The notes beneath the pieces were generated by a model that was not told the origin of the DNA, ran no database searches, and worked only from the letters and a program-made list of their open reading frames with translations. A program made the position numbers and the translations under genes. A DNA stretch of 64,000 nt from Pseudomonas sp. FP1742 (GTDB taxonomy: Bacteria > Pseudomonadota > Gammaproteobacteria > Pseudomonadales > Pseudomonadaceae): positions 6,572,001 to 6,636,000 of the forward strand of contig NZ_CP117460.1 in the NCBI RefSeq assembly GCF_030687145.1, written 5' to 3'. Positions 8,207 to 17,600 of the stretch are shown here, piece after piece (position 1 is the first letter of the stretch; each line of letters opens with the position of its first letter).

Positions 8207-9658
8207 ATGCTCGAAGTCATCAACGACTTCCTCTCAGGGAAAGTACTGATCGCGCTCATTGTCGGGCTCGGTAGCTACTTCACGATCCGCTCGCGTTTCG
8301 TCCAATTGCGCCACTTCTTCCACATGTTCGCGGTGTTCCGCGACAGTCTGCGCAGCAGCGCCGGCCAACTCAGCTCGTTCCAGGCCCTGATGCTCAGCCT
8401 CGCGGGCCGCGTTGGTGCGGGCAACATCGCTGGTGTCGGTATCGCCGTGACCCTCGGTGGCCCCGGCGCGGTGTTCTGGATGTGGGTGACTGCGCTGGTC
8501 GGCATGTCCAGCAGCTTCTTCGAGTGCTCCCTCGGCCAGCTCTACAAGCGCTGCGACTCCGAAGGCCAGTTCCGTGGCGGCCCGTCCTACTACATCCAGC
8601 ACGGCTTGCAGAAACGCTGGCTGGGCATGGTCATGGCCGTGCTGCTGCTGGTGACCTTCGGCTTCGCCTTCAACGGCCTGCAATCCCACGCCGTGACCCA
8701 CTCGCTGAACAACGCCTTCGGCCTCGACACCACGTACACCGGGCTGGCCCTGGCGGTATTGCTGGGTCTGGTGTTCATCGGTGGTATCAAGCGGATCGCC
8801 AAGGTCGCTGACCTGCTGGTACCGGTGAAAACCCTGGTGTACATCGGCGTGACCATCTACGTGATCGTGCTGCAGTTCGACCATGTTCCGGGCATGTTGA
8901 TGACCATCGTCAAAAGCGCCTTCGGTCTGGACCAGGCGTTCGGCGGCCTGATCGGCAGCGCTATCGTCATGGGCGTCAAGCGTGGCGTGTTCGCCAACGA
9001 AGCGGGCCTGGGCAGTGCGCCGAATGTGGCCGCCGTGGCCTCGGTAGAGCATCCGGTTGCGCAAGGTGTGGTTCAGGCGTTCAGCGTGTTCCTCGACACT
9101 TTCGTGATCTGCACCTGCACCGCGCTGCTGATCCTGCTGTCGGGCTTCTACACCCCGGGCTTCGAAGGCGACGGCATTGCCCTGACCCAGAACTCCCTGG
9201 CCGCAGTGGTCGGTGACTGGGGCCGGATGTTCATTTCCGTGGCCCTGGCGTTGTTCGTGTTCACCTCGATCCTCTACAACTACTACCTGGGCGAGAACAG
9301 CCTGCGCTTCCTGGTCGGTGAAAACCGCAAGGCGCTGATGGGCTACCGCGCACTGGTACTGGCGTTGATCTTCTGGGGTGCCATCGAGAACCTGAGCACG
9401 GTGTTCGCGTTCGCCGACATCACCATGACCCTGCTGGCGTTCGTCAACCTGATCGCGCTGTTCCTGCTGTTCAAGGTCGGCATGCGCATCCTGCGTGACT
9501 ACGATGACCAGCGTGCCGCCGGCATCAAGACCCCGGTGTTCGATTCGAGCAAGTTCCCGGATCTGGACCTGGACCTGAAAGCCTGGCCGGCCAACCCGCC
9601 AGCCGCCGCACCTCAGGCACAGCCTCAGCCGGAAGGCGTGACCGCAGCGCAACGCTGA
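8207..9658 (+). CDS. alanine/glycine:cation symporter (AGCS family)
   Basis: Sodium-coupled amino-acid symporter of 483 residues with about ten or eleven membrane segments. Family motifs are visible: FQALMLSLAGRVGAGNIAGV (about residues 66-85), GGPGAVFWMW, and GVKRGVFANEAGLGSAPN near the middle. The soluble C-terminal tail is Pro/Ala/Gln-rich (about 455-483). It starts at ATG 8207 after GCGAGGAA. Substrate is most likely alanine or glycine; the neighbours aspA and asparaginase fit amino-acid catabolism but do not settle it. Confidence 0.93.
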   Translation: MLEVINDFLSGKVLIALIVGLGSYFTIRSRFVQLRHFFHMFAVFRDSLRSSAGQLSSFQALMLSLAGRVGAGNIAGVGIAVTLGGPGAVFWMWVTALVGMSSSFFECSLGQLYKRCDSEGQFRGGPSYYIQHGLQKRWLGMVMAVLLLVTFGFAFNGLQSHAVTHSLNNAFGLDTTYTGLALAVLLGLVFIGGIKRIAKVADLLVPVKTLVYIGVTIYVIVLQFDHVPGMLMTIVKSAFGLDQAFGGLIGSAIVMGVKRGVFANEAGLGSAPNVAAVASVEHPVAQGVVQAFSVFLDTFVICTCTALLILLSGFYTPGFEGDGIALTQNSLAAVVGDWGRMFISVALALFVFTSILYNYYLGENSLRFLVGENRKALMGYRALVLALIFWGAIENLSTVFAFADITMTLLAFVNLIALFLLFKVGMRILRDYDDQRAAGIKTPVFDSSKFPDLDLDLKAWPANPPAAAPQAQPQPEGVTAAQR

Positions 9659-9793
9659 TCGGTAAAAAACCGGGCGCATCCCCTGCGCCCGGCGTGACAC
9701 AGCGTTCGGTCAGCGTCATGCTCGGCCCTACGCTGTGGCAGCTTGATGAGGCTGCCGTTCAGGGTTCAAGCCTGCAAGACCGCATCGCGGCCA

Positions 9794-9817
9794 TTCGCGA
9801 GCAAGCCCGCTCCCACA
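9794..9817. repeat. single REP element in the asparaginase leader
   Basis: One unpaired REP copy (TTCGCGAGCAAGCCCGCTCC and flanks) ends only 17 bases before the asparaginase ATG and almost touches its ribosome binding site (GGAGAA). No inverted partner is seen nearby. Confidence 0.8.
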
Positions 9818-9834
9818 GTTTTCGGAGAACCCAC

Positions 9835-10839
9835 ATGAATTCCTCGACTTTTCCTGCCGCCCAGCACGTCATGGTGCTCTACACCGGTGGCACCATCGGC
9901 ATGCAAGCCAGTGCCCACGGCCTGGCCCCGGCGTCCGGCTTTGAAGCACGGATGCGCGACTACCTGCACAGCCAGCCCGAGCTGGTGGTGCCGCAGTGGC
10001 GTTTTCGCGAGATGTCGCCGCTGATCGACAGCGCCAACATGACGCCTGCGTACTGGCAGCAATTGCGTGAAGCGGTGGTCGACGCGGTCGATGTCCAGGG
10101 TTGCGACAGCGTGTTGATCCTGCATGGCACCGATACCCTGGCTTACAGCGCCGCGGCGATGAGCTTTCAGCTGCTCGGCCTGAACGCCCGCGTATGTTTC
10201 ACCGGCTCCATGCTGCCGGCCGGCGTGACCGACAGCGATGCCTGGGAAAACCTTGGCGATGCGTTGGTTGCCCTTGGCCAAGGCCTCGCGCCGGGTGTTC
10301 ATCTGTACTTCCACGGTGAACTGCTCGACCCGACCCGTTGCGCCAAGGTTCGCAGTTTCGGCCGTCATCCGTTCAAGCGGCTGGTGCGCCAGAGTGGTGG
10401 CGTGAAAGCTTCCTCGATACCTGCACAACTGAACTACAACCAGCCAAAGCAACTGGCGAAGGTCGCGGTCCTGCCGTTGTTCCCCGGCATCGACGCCGAG
10501 CAACTGGATGGCTTGCTCAACAGTGGTATCCAGGGTCTGGTGCTGGAATGTTATGGAAGCGGCACCGGGCCAAGCGACAATCCCGGGTTTATCGCCAGCC
10601 TGGAACGGGCGCGAGACAACGGCGTGGTGGTGGTCGCGGTCACGCAATGCCACGAAGGTGGCGTGAAGCTCGACGTGTATGAGGCGGGTAGTCGCTTGCG
10701 TGACGCCGGTCTGTTGTCCGGTGGCGGCATGACCCGCGAGGCGGCATTCGGCAAGTTGCATGCCCTGCTGGGTGCGGGCCTTGAAACCGCTGAAGTCCGG
10801 CGGCTGGTCGAACTCGACCTGTGCGGCGAACTCATCTGA
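9835..10839 (+). CDS. L-asparaginase, type I/II family
   Basis: Asparaginase of 334 residues that hydrolyses L-asparagine to aspartate and ammonium. Both catalytic threonine motifs are present: YTGGTIGM (about residues 15-22) and LHGTDTLAYSA (about 98-108). There is no signal peptide, so the protein is probably cytoplasmic, like AnsA. The ATG at 9835 has GGAGAA at good spacing; the frame is open further upstream through a REP element, which is unlikely to be coding. Its product aspartate is the substrate of AspA encoded 2 kb upstream. Confidence 0.9.
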   Translation: MNSSTFPAAQHVMVLYTGGTIGMQASAHGLAPASGFEARMRDYLHSQPELVVPQWRFREMSPLIDSANMTPAYWQQLREAVVDAVDVQGCDSVLILHGTDTLAYSAAAMSFQLLGLNARVCFTGSMLPAGVTDSDAWENLGDALVALGQGLAPGVHLYFHGELLDPTRCAKVRSFGRHPFKRLVRQSGGVKASSIPAQLNYNQPKQLAKVAVLPLFPGIDAEQLDGLLNSGIQGLVLECYGSGTGPSDNPGFIASLERARDNGVVVVAVTQCHEGGVKLDVYEAGSRLRDAGLLSGGGMTREAAFGKLHALLGAGLETAEVRRLVELDLCGELI

Positions 10840-10854
10840 CACAACACATTGCCC

Positions 10855-10992
10855 TGTGGGAGCGGTCTGTGGCGAGGGGGCTTGCCCCCGTTGGGCTGCG
10901 AAGCTGCCCCAAAATCTCTGATGTACCAAAGATCTTGTGAGTGCTACGCACTCAAACGGGGGCAAGCCCCCTCGCCACAGCCCGCTCTCACA
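10855..10992. repeat. REPIN of a different subtype (GGCGAGGGGGCTTGCCCCCG)
   Basis: Large inverted repeat: TGTGGCGAGGGGGCTTGCCC near the left end and its complement near the right end, about 60 bases apart. The core differs from the GCGGGCTTGCTCGCGA type elsewhere in the window. It lies between the asparaginase and AraC genes. Confidence 0.85.
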
Positions 10993-11051
10993 AGATCGTT
11001 GTTGGGCACATAACTTGCTCCCGTTCCAGCATCTCGACGCTGGAAGACTCC

Positions 11052-12044
11052 ATGCTCCACTCCCACCTCACCACCCTCAACGCCGTCTCCCTGGTGCTCA
11101 ACACCTTCAAGGCCGAAGGCTTGTCCAGCGAGGCGTTATTGGCCGGCAGCGGCATCAGCGCGGCGGATCTGAACCGGGCGGACACGCGTATCACCACCAA
11201 CCAGGAGATGCAGGTCTGCATCAACGCCGTCGCGCTCAAGCGTGATATCGGCCTGGAACTGGGCCGACGGATGCACGTTTCTTCCTACGGCATGCTCGGG
11301 TACGCCTTACTCACCAGCGCCACTTTAGGTGACGCCTTGCGGTTGGCGCTGCGCTATCCGGCGTTATTGGGAACACTGTTCGAGTTGAGCCTGGAGGAAG
11401 ATCACGAACGCATCTGGCTCACCGCTGGCGACTATCGGGAAAACCCCGCGCTGGCACCGTTCAATGTCGAGTTTTGCCTAGTCTCGATGAAAGTCACCTG
11501 CGAAGACCTGCTCGGCCACCCTCTACCTTTGCTTGGCGCTCGCTTCGATTACCCGGCACCGGACTATCAGGCGCGCTACAGCGAGCGTTTCGACTGCCCG
11601 TTACAGTTCGATGCAGCATCCAACGGATTTGCCTTCGACAAGCGCTGGCTCGAACACCCCCTGCCGCTGGCCGACGCCATCACCCACCAGGCCATGGCCG
11701 AACGCTGCCGCAAGCAAAACACCGAGTTCACCGGGCGTCAGGCCTGGCTCGGGCGCATCCGCCAATTGCTCGCCGCGCAACTGAGCGCGGCGCCTGGCCT
11801 GGACGGGTTGGCCGAACAGTTGAACTGCTCGGCGCGAACCCTGCGCCGACATCTGAAGGACCTGGGATGCAGCTATCAGGAGCTGCTCGATGAACTGCGA
11901 TTCGAACAGGCCAAACGCATGCTCTGCGAGGATCAACTGCCGATCTATCAGATCGCCGAAGCATTGGGATTCAGCGAGACAGCAAGCTTCCGGCATGCGT
12001 TTGTGCGCTGGAGTGGCGTGGCGCCCAGCCAGTTCCGCCCTTGA
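11052..12044 (+). CDS. AraC-family regulator with arabinose-binding-like N-domain (OruR/ArgR-less type)
   Basis: Transcription factor of 330 residues. The N-terminal two thirds (about residues 15-205) match the AraC_binding_2-like domain seen in OruR/VirS-type regulators (LELGRRMHVSSYGMLGYALL). The C-terminal 80 residues form a double helix-turn-helix: LAEQLNCSARTLRRHLKDLG and IAEALGFSETASFRHAFVRW, ending WSGVAPSQFR. The ATG at 11052 follows GGAAGA; the longer open frame runs back into a REPIN. No catabolic operon is directly adjacent, so its target is unknown; the asparaginase gene upstream is one candidate. Confidence 0.88.
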   Translation: MLHSHLTTLNAVSLVLNTFKAEGLSSEALLAGSGISAADLNRADTRITTNQEMQVCINAVALKRDIGLELGRRMHVSSYGMLGYALLTSATLGDALRLALRYPALLGTLFELSLEEDHERIWLTAGDYRENPALAPFNVEFCLVSMKVTCEDLLGHPLPLLGARFDYPAPDYQARYSERFDCPLQFDAASNGFAFDKRWLEHPLPLADAITHQAMAERCRKQNTEFTGRQAWLGRIRQLLAAQLSAAPGLDGLAEQLNCSARTLRRHLKDLGCSYQELLDELRFEQAKRMLCEDQLPIYQIAEALGFSETASFRHAFVRWSGVAPSQFRP

Positions 12045-12067
12045 GTCCTGCCGCGGTCTTCAGGCCG

Positions 12068-12165
12068 TCTTCGCGAGCAAGCCCGCTCCCACACTTGACC
12101 TTCAGCGAACACAGTATCGATACCCGACGAAAATCCACTGTGGGAGCGGGCTTGCTCGCGAAGGC
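12068..12165. repeat. REPIN
   Basis: Two inverted REP cores with about 45 bases between them, just after the AraC gene. Together with about 200 further bases showing no recognisable element it makes up the 330-base gap before the amidohydrolase gene. Confidence 0.9.
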
Positions 12166-12374
12166 ATCCTCAAGAACGCCAAAAGCGTCGCGGGCAAGCC
12201 TCGCTTCTACAGGGGTCGGATGCATTATTAGAGGGCGCTGGCGTGCCATTAAGGGGCGAATTTCGGTCAAATGTTTTGGCCACATAGATCCCCTTTTGGC
12301 CTTTCCTGCCGTTCTCCCAAACGTCGCCTGCCGCAAGACTGTGTTCAAACCGAATCAGCCTGCGGAGAACAACA

Positions 12375-13406
12375 ATGCTGACGATCTACTCGGACGACCA
12401 CCACCTGCACCACGGCCGTTGTGAATTGATGGACGGGCAACTGATGCCCTGCTTCGAAATGCCCTCGCGCGCCGATCACGTATTGCAACGGGTCAAGGAC
12501 CAGAACCTCGGCCCGGTTGAAGTGCCGAAAGACTTTGGCCTTGATCCGATCGCGCGCATCCACAGCCGCGACTACCTCGACTTCTTCAAAGGCGCCTGGG
12601 CGCGCTGGACTGCATTCAATACCGACGGCGACTTGCTGCCCTACACCTGGCCGGCCCGCACCCTGCGCCGAATCATGCCCACCAGCCTGCACGGTCAACT
12701 CGGCTATTACAGCTTCGACGGCGGCGCCCCGATTACCGCCGGCACCTGGCAAGCGGCGTACAGCGCAGCACAAGTTGCCCTCACGGCCCAAGCGGCGATC
12801 CAGCGCGGCGCCCGCAGCGCCTTCGCCCTGTGCCGTCCACCGGGACACCATGCCGCCAGCGATTTGATGGGCGGTTACTGCTACCTCAACAATGCGGCCA
12901 TCGCCGCCCAGGCCTTCCTCGATCAGGGCCACAAAAAGGTCGCGATCCTCGATGTCGATTACCACCACGGCAACGGCACTCAATCGATTTTCTACGAACG
13001 CAGCGATGTGCTGTTCACCTCGATCCACGGTCATCCAGAAGCCGAGTTTCCGTTCTTCCTCGGCTACGAAGACGAACACGGTGAAGGCGCAGGCGAAGGC
13101 TTCAACTTCAACTACCCGTTGCCCGCCGGCAGCGCTTGGGACCGTTGGAGCGCCGCGCTGGAACAAGCCTGCAAAGAGATCGAAACGTACGGCGCCGACA
13201 TCGTTGTCGTATCCCTGGGCGTCGATACGTTCAAGGACGATCCCATCTCCCAATTCAAACTCGACAGCCCGGATTACCTGGCGATGGGCGCGCGCATCGC
13301 GGGCCTCGGCAAGCCGACGCTGTTCGTGATGGAAGGCGGTTACGCGGTAGCTGAAATCGGCATCAATGCCGTGAATGTTCTCGAAGGTTTTGAAAGCGCC
13401 CAATGA
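12375..13406 (+). CDS. aphA: acetylpolyamine amidohydrolase (histone-deacetylase family)
   Basis: Zinc hydrolase of 343 residues, the size of bacterial acetylpolyamine amidohydrolases (APAH), which deacetylate N-acetylputrescine or N-acetylcadaverine. The HDAC-fold elements are present: the tandem catalytic histidines in RPPGHHA (about residues 154-160), the zinc-binding DVDYHHGNGT (about 193-202), the VSLGVDTFKDDP metal-ligand loop and the GGY catalytic tyrosine motif in MEGGYAV. The next gene, 11 bases on, is a polyamine-binding protein. P. aeruginosa has the same pair (aphA, PA1409-PA1410, from memory). The symbol is by that analogy. Confidence 0.88.
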   Translation: MLTIYSDDHHLHHGRCELMDGQLMPCFEMPSRADHVLQRVKDQNLGPVEVPKDFGLDPIARIHSRDYLDFFKGAWARWTAFNTDGDLLPYTWPARTLRRIMPTSLHGQLGYYSFDGGAPITAGTWQAAYSAAQVALTAQAAIQRGARSAFALCRPPGHHAASDLMGGYCYLNNAAIAAQAFLDQGHKKVAILDVDYHHGNGTQSIFYERSDVLFTSIHGHPEAEFPFFLGYEDEHGEGAGEGFNFNYPLPAGSAWDRWSAALEQACKEIETYGADIVVVSLGVDTFKDDPISQFKLDSPDYLAMGARIAGLGKPTLFVMEGGYAVAEIGINAVNVLEGFESAQ

Positions 13407-13417
13407 GGAATCAGACA

Positions 13418-14518
13418 ATGAATCGACTCAAGCGTCTTATCGCTCCAGCTCTATGCGCCACGCTGCTCAGTGGCGCCGTTCACGCAGAAGAACGTACGTT
13501 GCGGGTGTACAACTGGTTCGACTACATCACTCCCAAAGCGCTGGACGATTTCAAGGCGCAGAACATCCAGACCAAACTGGTGTACGACATTTTCGACACC
13601 AACGAAGCGCTGGAAGCCAAGCTGCTGACCGGCAACTCCGGCTACGACGTCGTGGTGCCGTCCAACGTATTCCTCGCCAAGCAGATCGAAGCCGGCGTAT
13701 TCCAACCGCTGGACCGCAGCAAACTGCCGAACTGGAACCACCTCGATCCCAAGCTGATGAAGCTCATCGAAGCCAACGACCCAGGCAACAAATTTGCCGT
13801 GCCCTACATGTACGGCACCATCCTGATCGGCTTCAACCCGGCCAAGGTCAAAGCCGCGCTGGGCGACAACGCACCCGTGGATAGCTGGGACCTGATCTTC
13901 AAGGAAGAGAACATCAGCAAGCTCAAGCAGTGCGGCGTGGCCCTGCTCGACTCACCCTCGGAGATCCTGCCGCTGGCCTTGCAACACCTGGGCCTGGACC
14001 CCAACAGCAAAAAGCCTGCGGACTATGCCAAGGCTGAAGCGCTGCTGATGAAGATCCGCCCGTACATCACCTACTTCCACTCGTCCAAGTACATGGCCGA
14101 CATCGCCAACGGTGACATCTGCGTCGCGGTCGGTTACTCCGGCAGCTTCTCCCAGGCCGCCAACCGCGCCAAGGAGGCCAAGAACGGCGTGATCGTCGAC
14201 ATGCGCCTGCCCAAAGAAGGCGCGCCGATCTGGTTCGATATGCTCGCGATTCCCAAAGGCGCGAAAAACCCGGAAGACGCCTACACCTTCATCAACTACC
14301 TGCTGCAACCCCAGGTCATCGCACCGGTCAGCGATTTCGTCGGCTACCCGAACCCGAACAAGGACGCCACGGAAATGGTCGACCCGGCCATCCGTAACAA
14401 CCCGAACCTGTACCCGACCGAAACGGCGATGGGCACGCTCTACACCCTGCAACCGCTGCCCCGCGATGCCGAACGTGCCCGGACCCGGGCCTGGACCAAG
14501 ATCAAGTCCGGGACCTGA
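13418..14518 (+). CDS. polyamine ABC transporter substrate-binding protein (PotF/SpuD-like)
   Basis: Periplasmic binding protein of 366 residues with a signal peptide (about residues 1-25, ending SGAVHA). The mature start LRVYNWFDYITPKALDDF is characteristic of putrescine/spermidine-binding proteins. Later come YDVVVPSNVFLAKQIEAGVF, VPYMYGTILIG and VGYSGSFSQAANRA, the substrate-pocket strands. It is co-transcribed with the acetylpolyamine amidohydrolase (11-base gap, AGGA ribosome site). No permease or ATPase gene follows, so it either shares a transporter encoded elsewhere or acts as a sensor. A strong terminator ends the unit. Confidence 0.9.
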   Translation: MNRLKRLIAPALCATLLSGAVHAEERTLRVYNWFDYITPKALDDFKAQNIQTKLVYDIFDTNEALEAKLLTGNSGYDVVVPSNVFLAKQIEAGVFQPLDRSKLPNWNHLDPKLMKLIEANDPGNKFAVPYMYGTILIGFNPAKVKAALGDNAPVDSWDLIFKEENISKLKQCGVALLDSPSEILPLALQHLGLDPNSKKPADYAKAEALLMKIRPYITYFHSSKYMADIANGDICVAVGYSGSFSQAANRAKEAKNGVIVDMRLPKEGAPIWFDMLAIPKGAKNPEDAYTFINYLLQPQVIAPVSDFVGYPNPNKDATEMVDPAIRNNPNLYPTETAMGTLYTLQPLPRDAERARTRAWTKIKSGT

Positions 14519-14535
14519 AACCCGGCTGAACAGCG

Positions 14536-14566
14536 AAGACCCGCACTCGCGGGTCTTTTTTTACAC
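14536..14566 (+). terminator. rho-independent terminator after the polyamine-binding protein gene
   Basis: The stem AAGACCCGC / GCGGGTCTT with an ACTC loop is followed by seven T. It is closely similar to the terminator at 19254-19284. Confidence 0.92.
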
Positions 14567-14664
14567 GCGATATTTATATACCACCAGGCATGTCGGCCGA
14601 GCCAATACCGTTCCCTGAATCAGCATTGCGCGATCAATTGCGCCCCAGTCAGGAGACGACGACC

Positions 14665-17600
14665 ATGCCCGAAACCGCTTCCCCGAGTGCAGAAGATGTA
14701 CTGACCCAACTGGTCACCGGCCCCTCGATCGGAGAGGTCGCGGCGACTGCTTTAGCGCCCGCGCTCAACGAGTTGTATCCGTCGTTGAAGATCGATCCGA
14801 CGCTCGCCACGGTCGTCACCCCGACGTGGGTTATCACTGACGACAGTGTCGTGCCGGGTGAAAACCTGTATGAGTCCCTTACCGATGTGCTGGTGCGACT
14901 CGGGCTGTCGGGATCAGCTGTGACGTTCATCGATGGTGAACACTTTTTGACCTTGCAACCCGGTGTCGAGCCACTGGCTCACCTGCCGGTGAAAATCGAT
15001 GCGATAGGACGCCTGATCAATACGCTCGCTCCACAGCTGTTCATCGCCTATCAGCAACAACAACTGGATTACTGGAACCAGGAAACAAAACCCTCGACCC
15101 CACGCTGGCATCAGCTTTCGCAGTCATTGCAGGACCTCTGGAACACCGCGCCTCCCACAGACTGGGACGCGGACCAGAAAGCGATGGCCCGCACCCTGTT
15201 CAATCACCCGGATCGGGCGACCCGACGGCCTCAGGACCGATACCTGAGCAAGGCCTGCCTGATTGACATCGATCACGTGGAAAACGGTGTGAACAAACAT
15301 CTGCGGGTTCTGGACACCGCCGTTCTCGTGGGTACGTCGGGCATTCGCAGCCTTGTGCTGACGCACTCTATTGCAGAGGGGTTCAAGCGCTACGAATCTC
15401 TTGAGGCATTGGGTGAAACGCTGTCCAGTTCGACGCAGAGCCTGCAGTGGCGTCTGTATGAACCCGAAGGGAATTTTTTCCATCACCAGGCGTGCGCACT
15501 GATCGCGCTTGAAGCCGAGGCCATTGGGACATTACAGACATTTCAGACCGCGTCCTCCGTGGGGCTTTCAACACAAATCAGTGCCGCCGCAAAAAGCTTC
15601 ACCGACTTTGAAACCTTGCCCTCGTCGCGCTTCAACAAGGTTCGGGGTTTATTGTCAGGCTGGCTGAAGACTGCTTCACCTGCGGATCTTACGCGTTGCA
15701 GCCGGCACTTGATGGATCTGGCGCTGCTGCGGGAACAGGACGCCGGAAAGTCCTTCGACGAGGGCATCGCAGCGCTGCCTGAGTTTGCCCTGCAAGCCCT
15801 GCGCGAACAAATGATCAAAGATCATCCCGCGGCAGCGGATCTGGCACTGAAGGACATTGAAATCAGCGTCACCAGCGCCGTTGTGCTGGGCACCATCGTG
15901 GTGCCCGGCAAGATGCAGACAGTCACGCTGTCGCTGACTGAACTGGCGTTACAAAACCTGATTGCCGTTCCGTTGGGCAACAAGACCGTGCAATACAAGA
16001 ATGGCGATGCCGTGCCGTCCTGGATGACCGCGGCCTATCTGGAAAAGCTCGTTACGCAGGTAAACATCGGTGCGGTGTACCCGGCGTTGATCAAGGGCAA
16101 ACTGCTTGACGATCCGCGGGAGAGCTTGCGACGACAAGACCTCTACACCCGGCACTTGCGCATTCAGCTACCGTTGCAGGCGCTGCAGCACAAAATGCGT
16201 GGCGAAGCAGGCATCAACGAACGTGGCTATCAATACGTGGTAGCGGCCATGCAGGAAAACGCGGCCGATCGCGTTGTCAATGGACAGCCCATCGTCATTC
16301 GTCCGCTGGCTTTCGTGACCGGCGATCGCACGGACACTACCGCCGACGTCGTCACCAACATGTTCGTGATCGGCCCCCGGAACCCCGATCAGGGACCGTG
16401 CCTGCTGTACCGTCCACTGCTCACCCCCTCGCTGACACAATATCCGAACGAAACCAATCTGCTATACGCAATCAAGCATGACAAAGCCTTGCGCCAATCG
16501 GTTCTGGCCTGGCTGCCTGACGATGTGCGCTTCAACTATTCCCAGTATGTGTTTTCAGGTGACCTGCCGTCGGTCTGGACACTGACCCAATTGCTGGTCG
16601 ATCCCACATCGGTACTGGCCAGGATGGGTACAGTGACACTCGGCACCACCGCACTGGATGACGATCCGTTGGCAACGCTGTTCAAAACCAACGCCAACGC
16701 GCTGATCAGCCTGGCGGATCGTCAATCAGTGTCCAATGCGCAAGCTCGCTGGGCAACGTTCAAGCAGGGCGCCTGGATGCTGTTCAACATCGCGCTGCCC
16801 TTCCTCGGACGCAATATCGGCATCGCTGCCTGGATCTGGCAGATCATGGACGATTTGCAGGAGGTGACCGATGCCGTAGAAAACGATGACGGTGATCGTG
16901 GCTGGACCGCCCTGACCGATCTGCTGTTGACGCTCGGCATGGTGCTCGCCCATCAGGCAGCATCTCGTCATAAACCGGCGACCCGGCCGCTGGGTCAGCC
17001 TGAAATCCCCCTCCAGACACCTGCGATCCGGCCAGCCCCAAAGCCGACGGTGACACGCCTGCCCGACCTCACCCGGTTACCGCCTACCCACGAAGCATCC
17101 CTGCATGCCGTCGCGGCACTCCCGGCCTCCTCCCTGGGTACTTTTCTCGATGAGCTGGCCATCACCGAACCCAAGGGCATGACCGCCGGCGCCCCGGAGC
17201 CCGGACCTCACCAATACCTCGGTTCACTCAATGGAAAGTGGTATGCGCAGGTCGGTCAGCGATGGTTCGAAACCACGCTCAACGACAACGGCGACGTGCA
17301 GATCATTGACTCTCGCCAGTCTCCCGCACGCACCGGTCCGCTGCTGATCAAGAATGCCAAAGGCGAATGGTTCATTGATACGCGGTTGAGACTGAGGGGT
17401 GGCGGCAAGAAATTACAACAGAGAGAGCAACGAACATCAGAACGTCAGATAGAACTGAAAACCCAGATGAACGCGTTTGAAATAGAGAAAAAAAGCTGGG
17501 AGACGCAATTGAAGGAGGTGCAGACAAAAGCGCAGGCTTCGACAGCCACCGACACGCAGCGCCGCTTGTACCTTGAAATGCTCGAGATGCAAATGGCCTC

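Noticed and set aside
8234..9700. Minus-strand open frame of 488 codons
   Set aside because: Antisense shadow of the amino-acid symporter gene; no ribosome site or domain.
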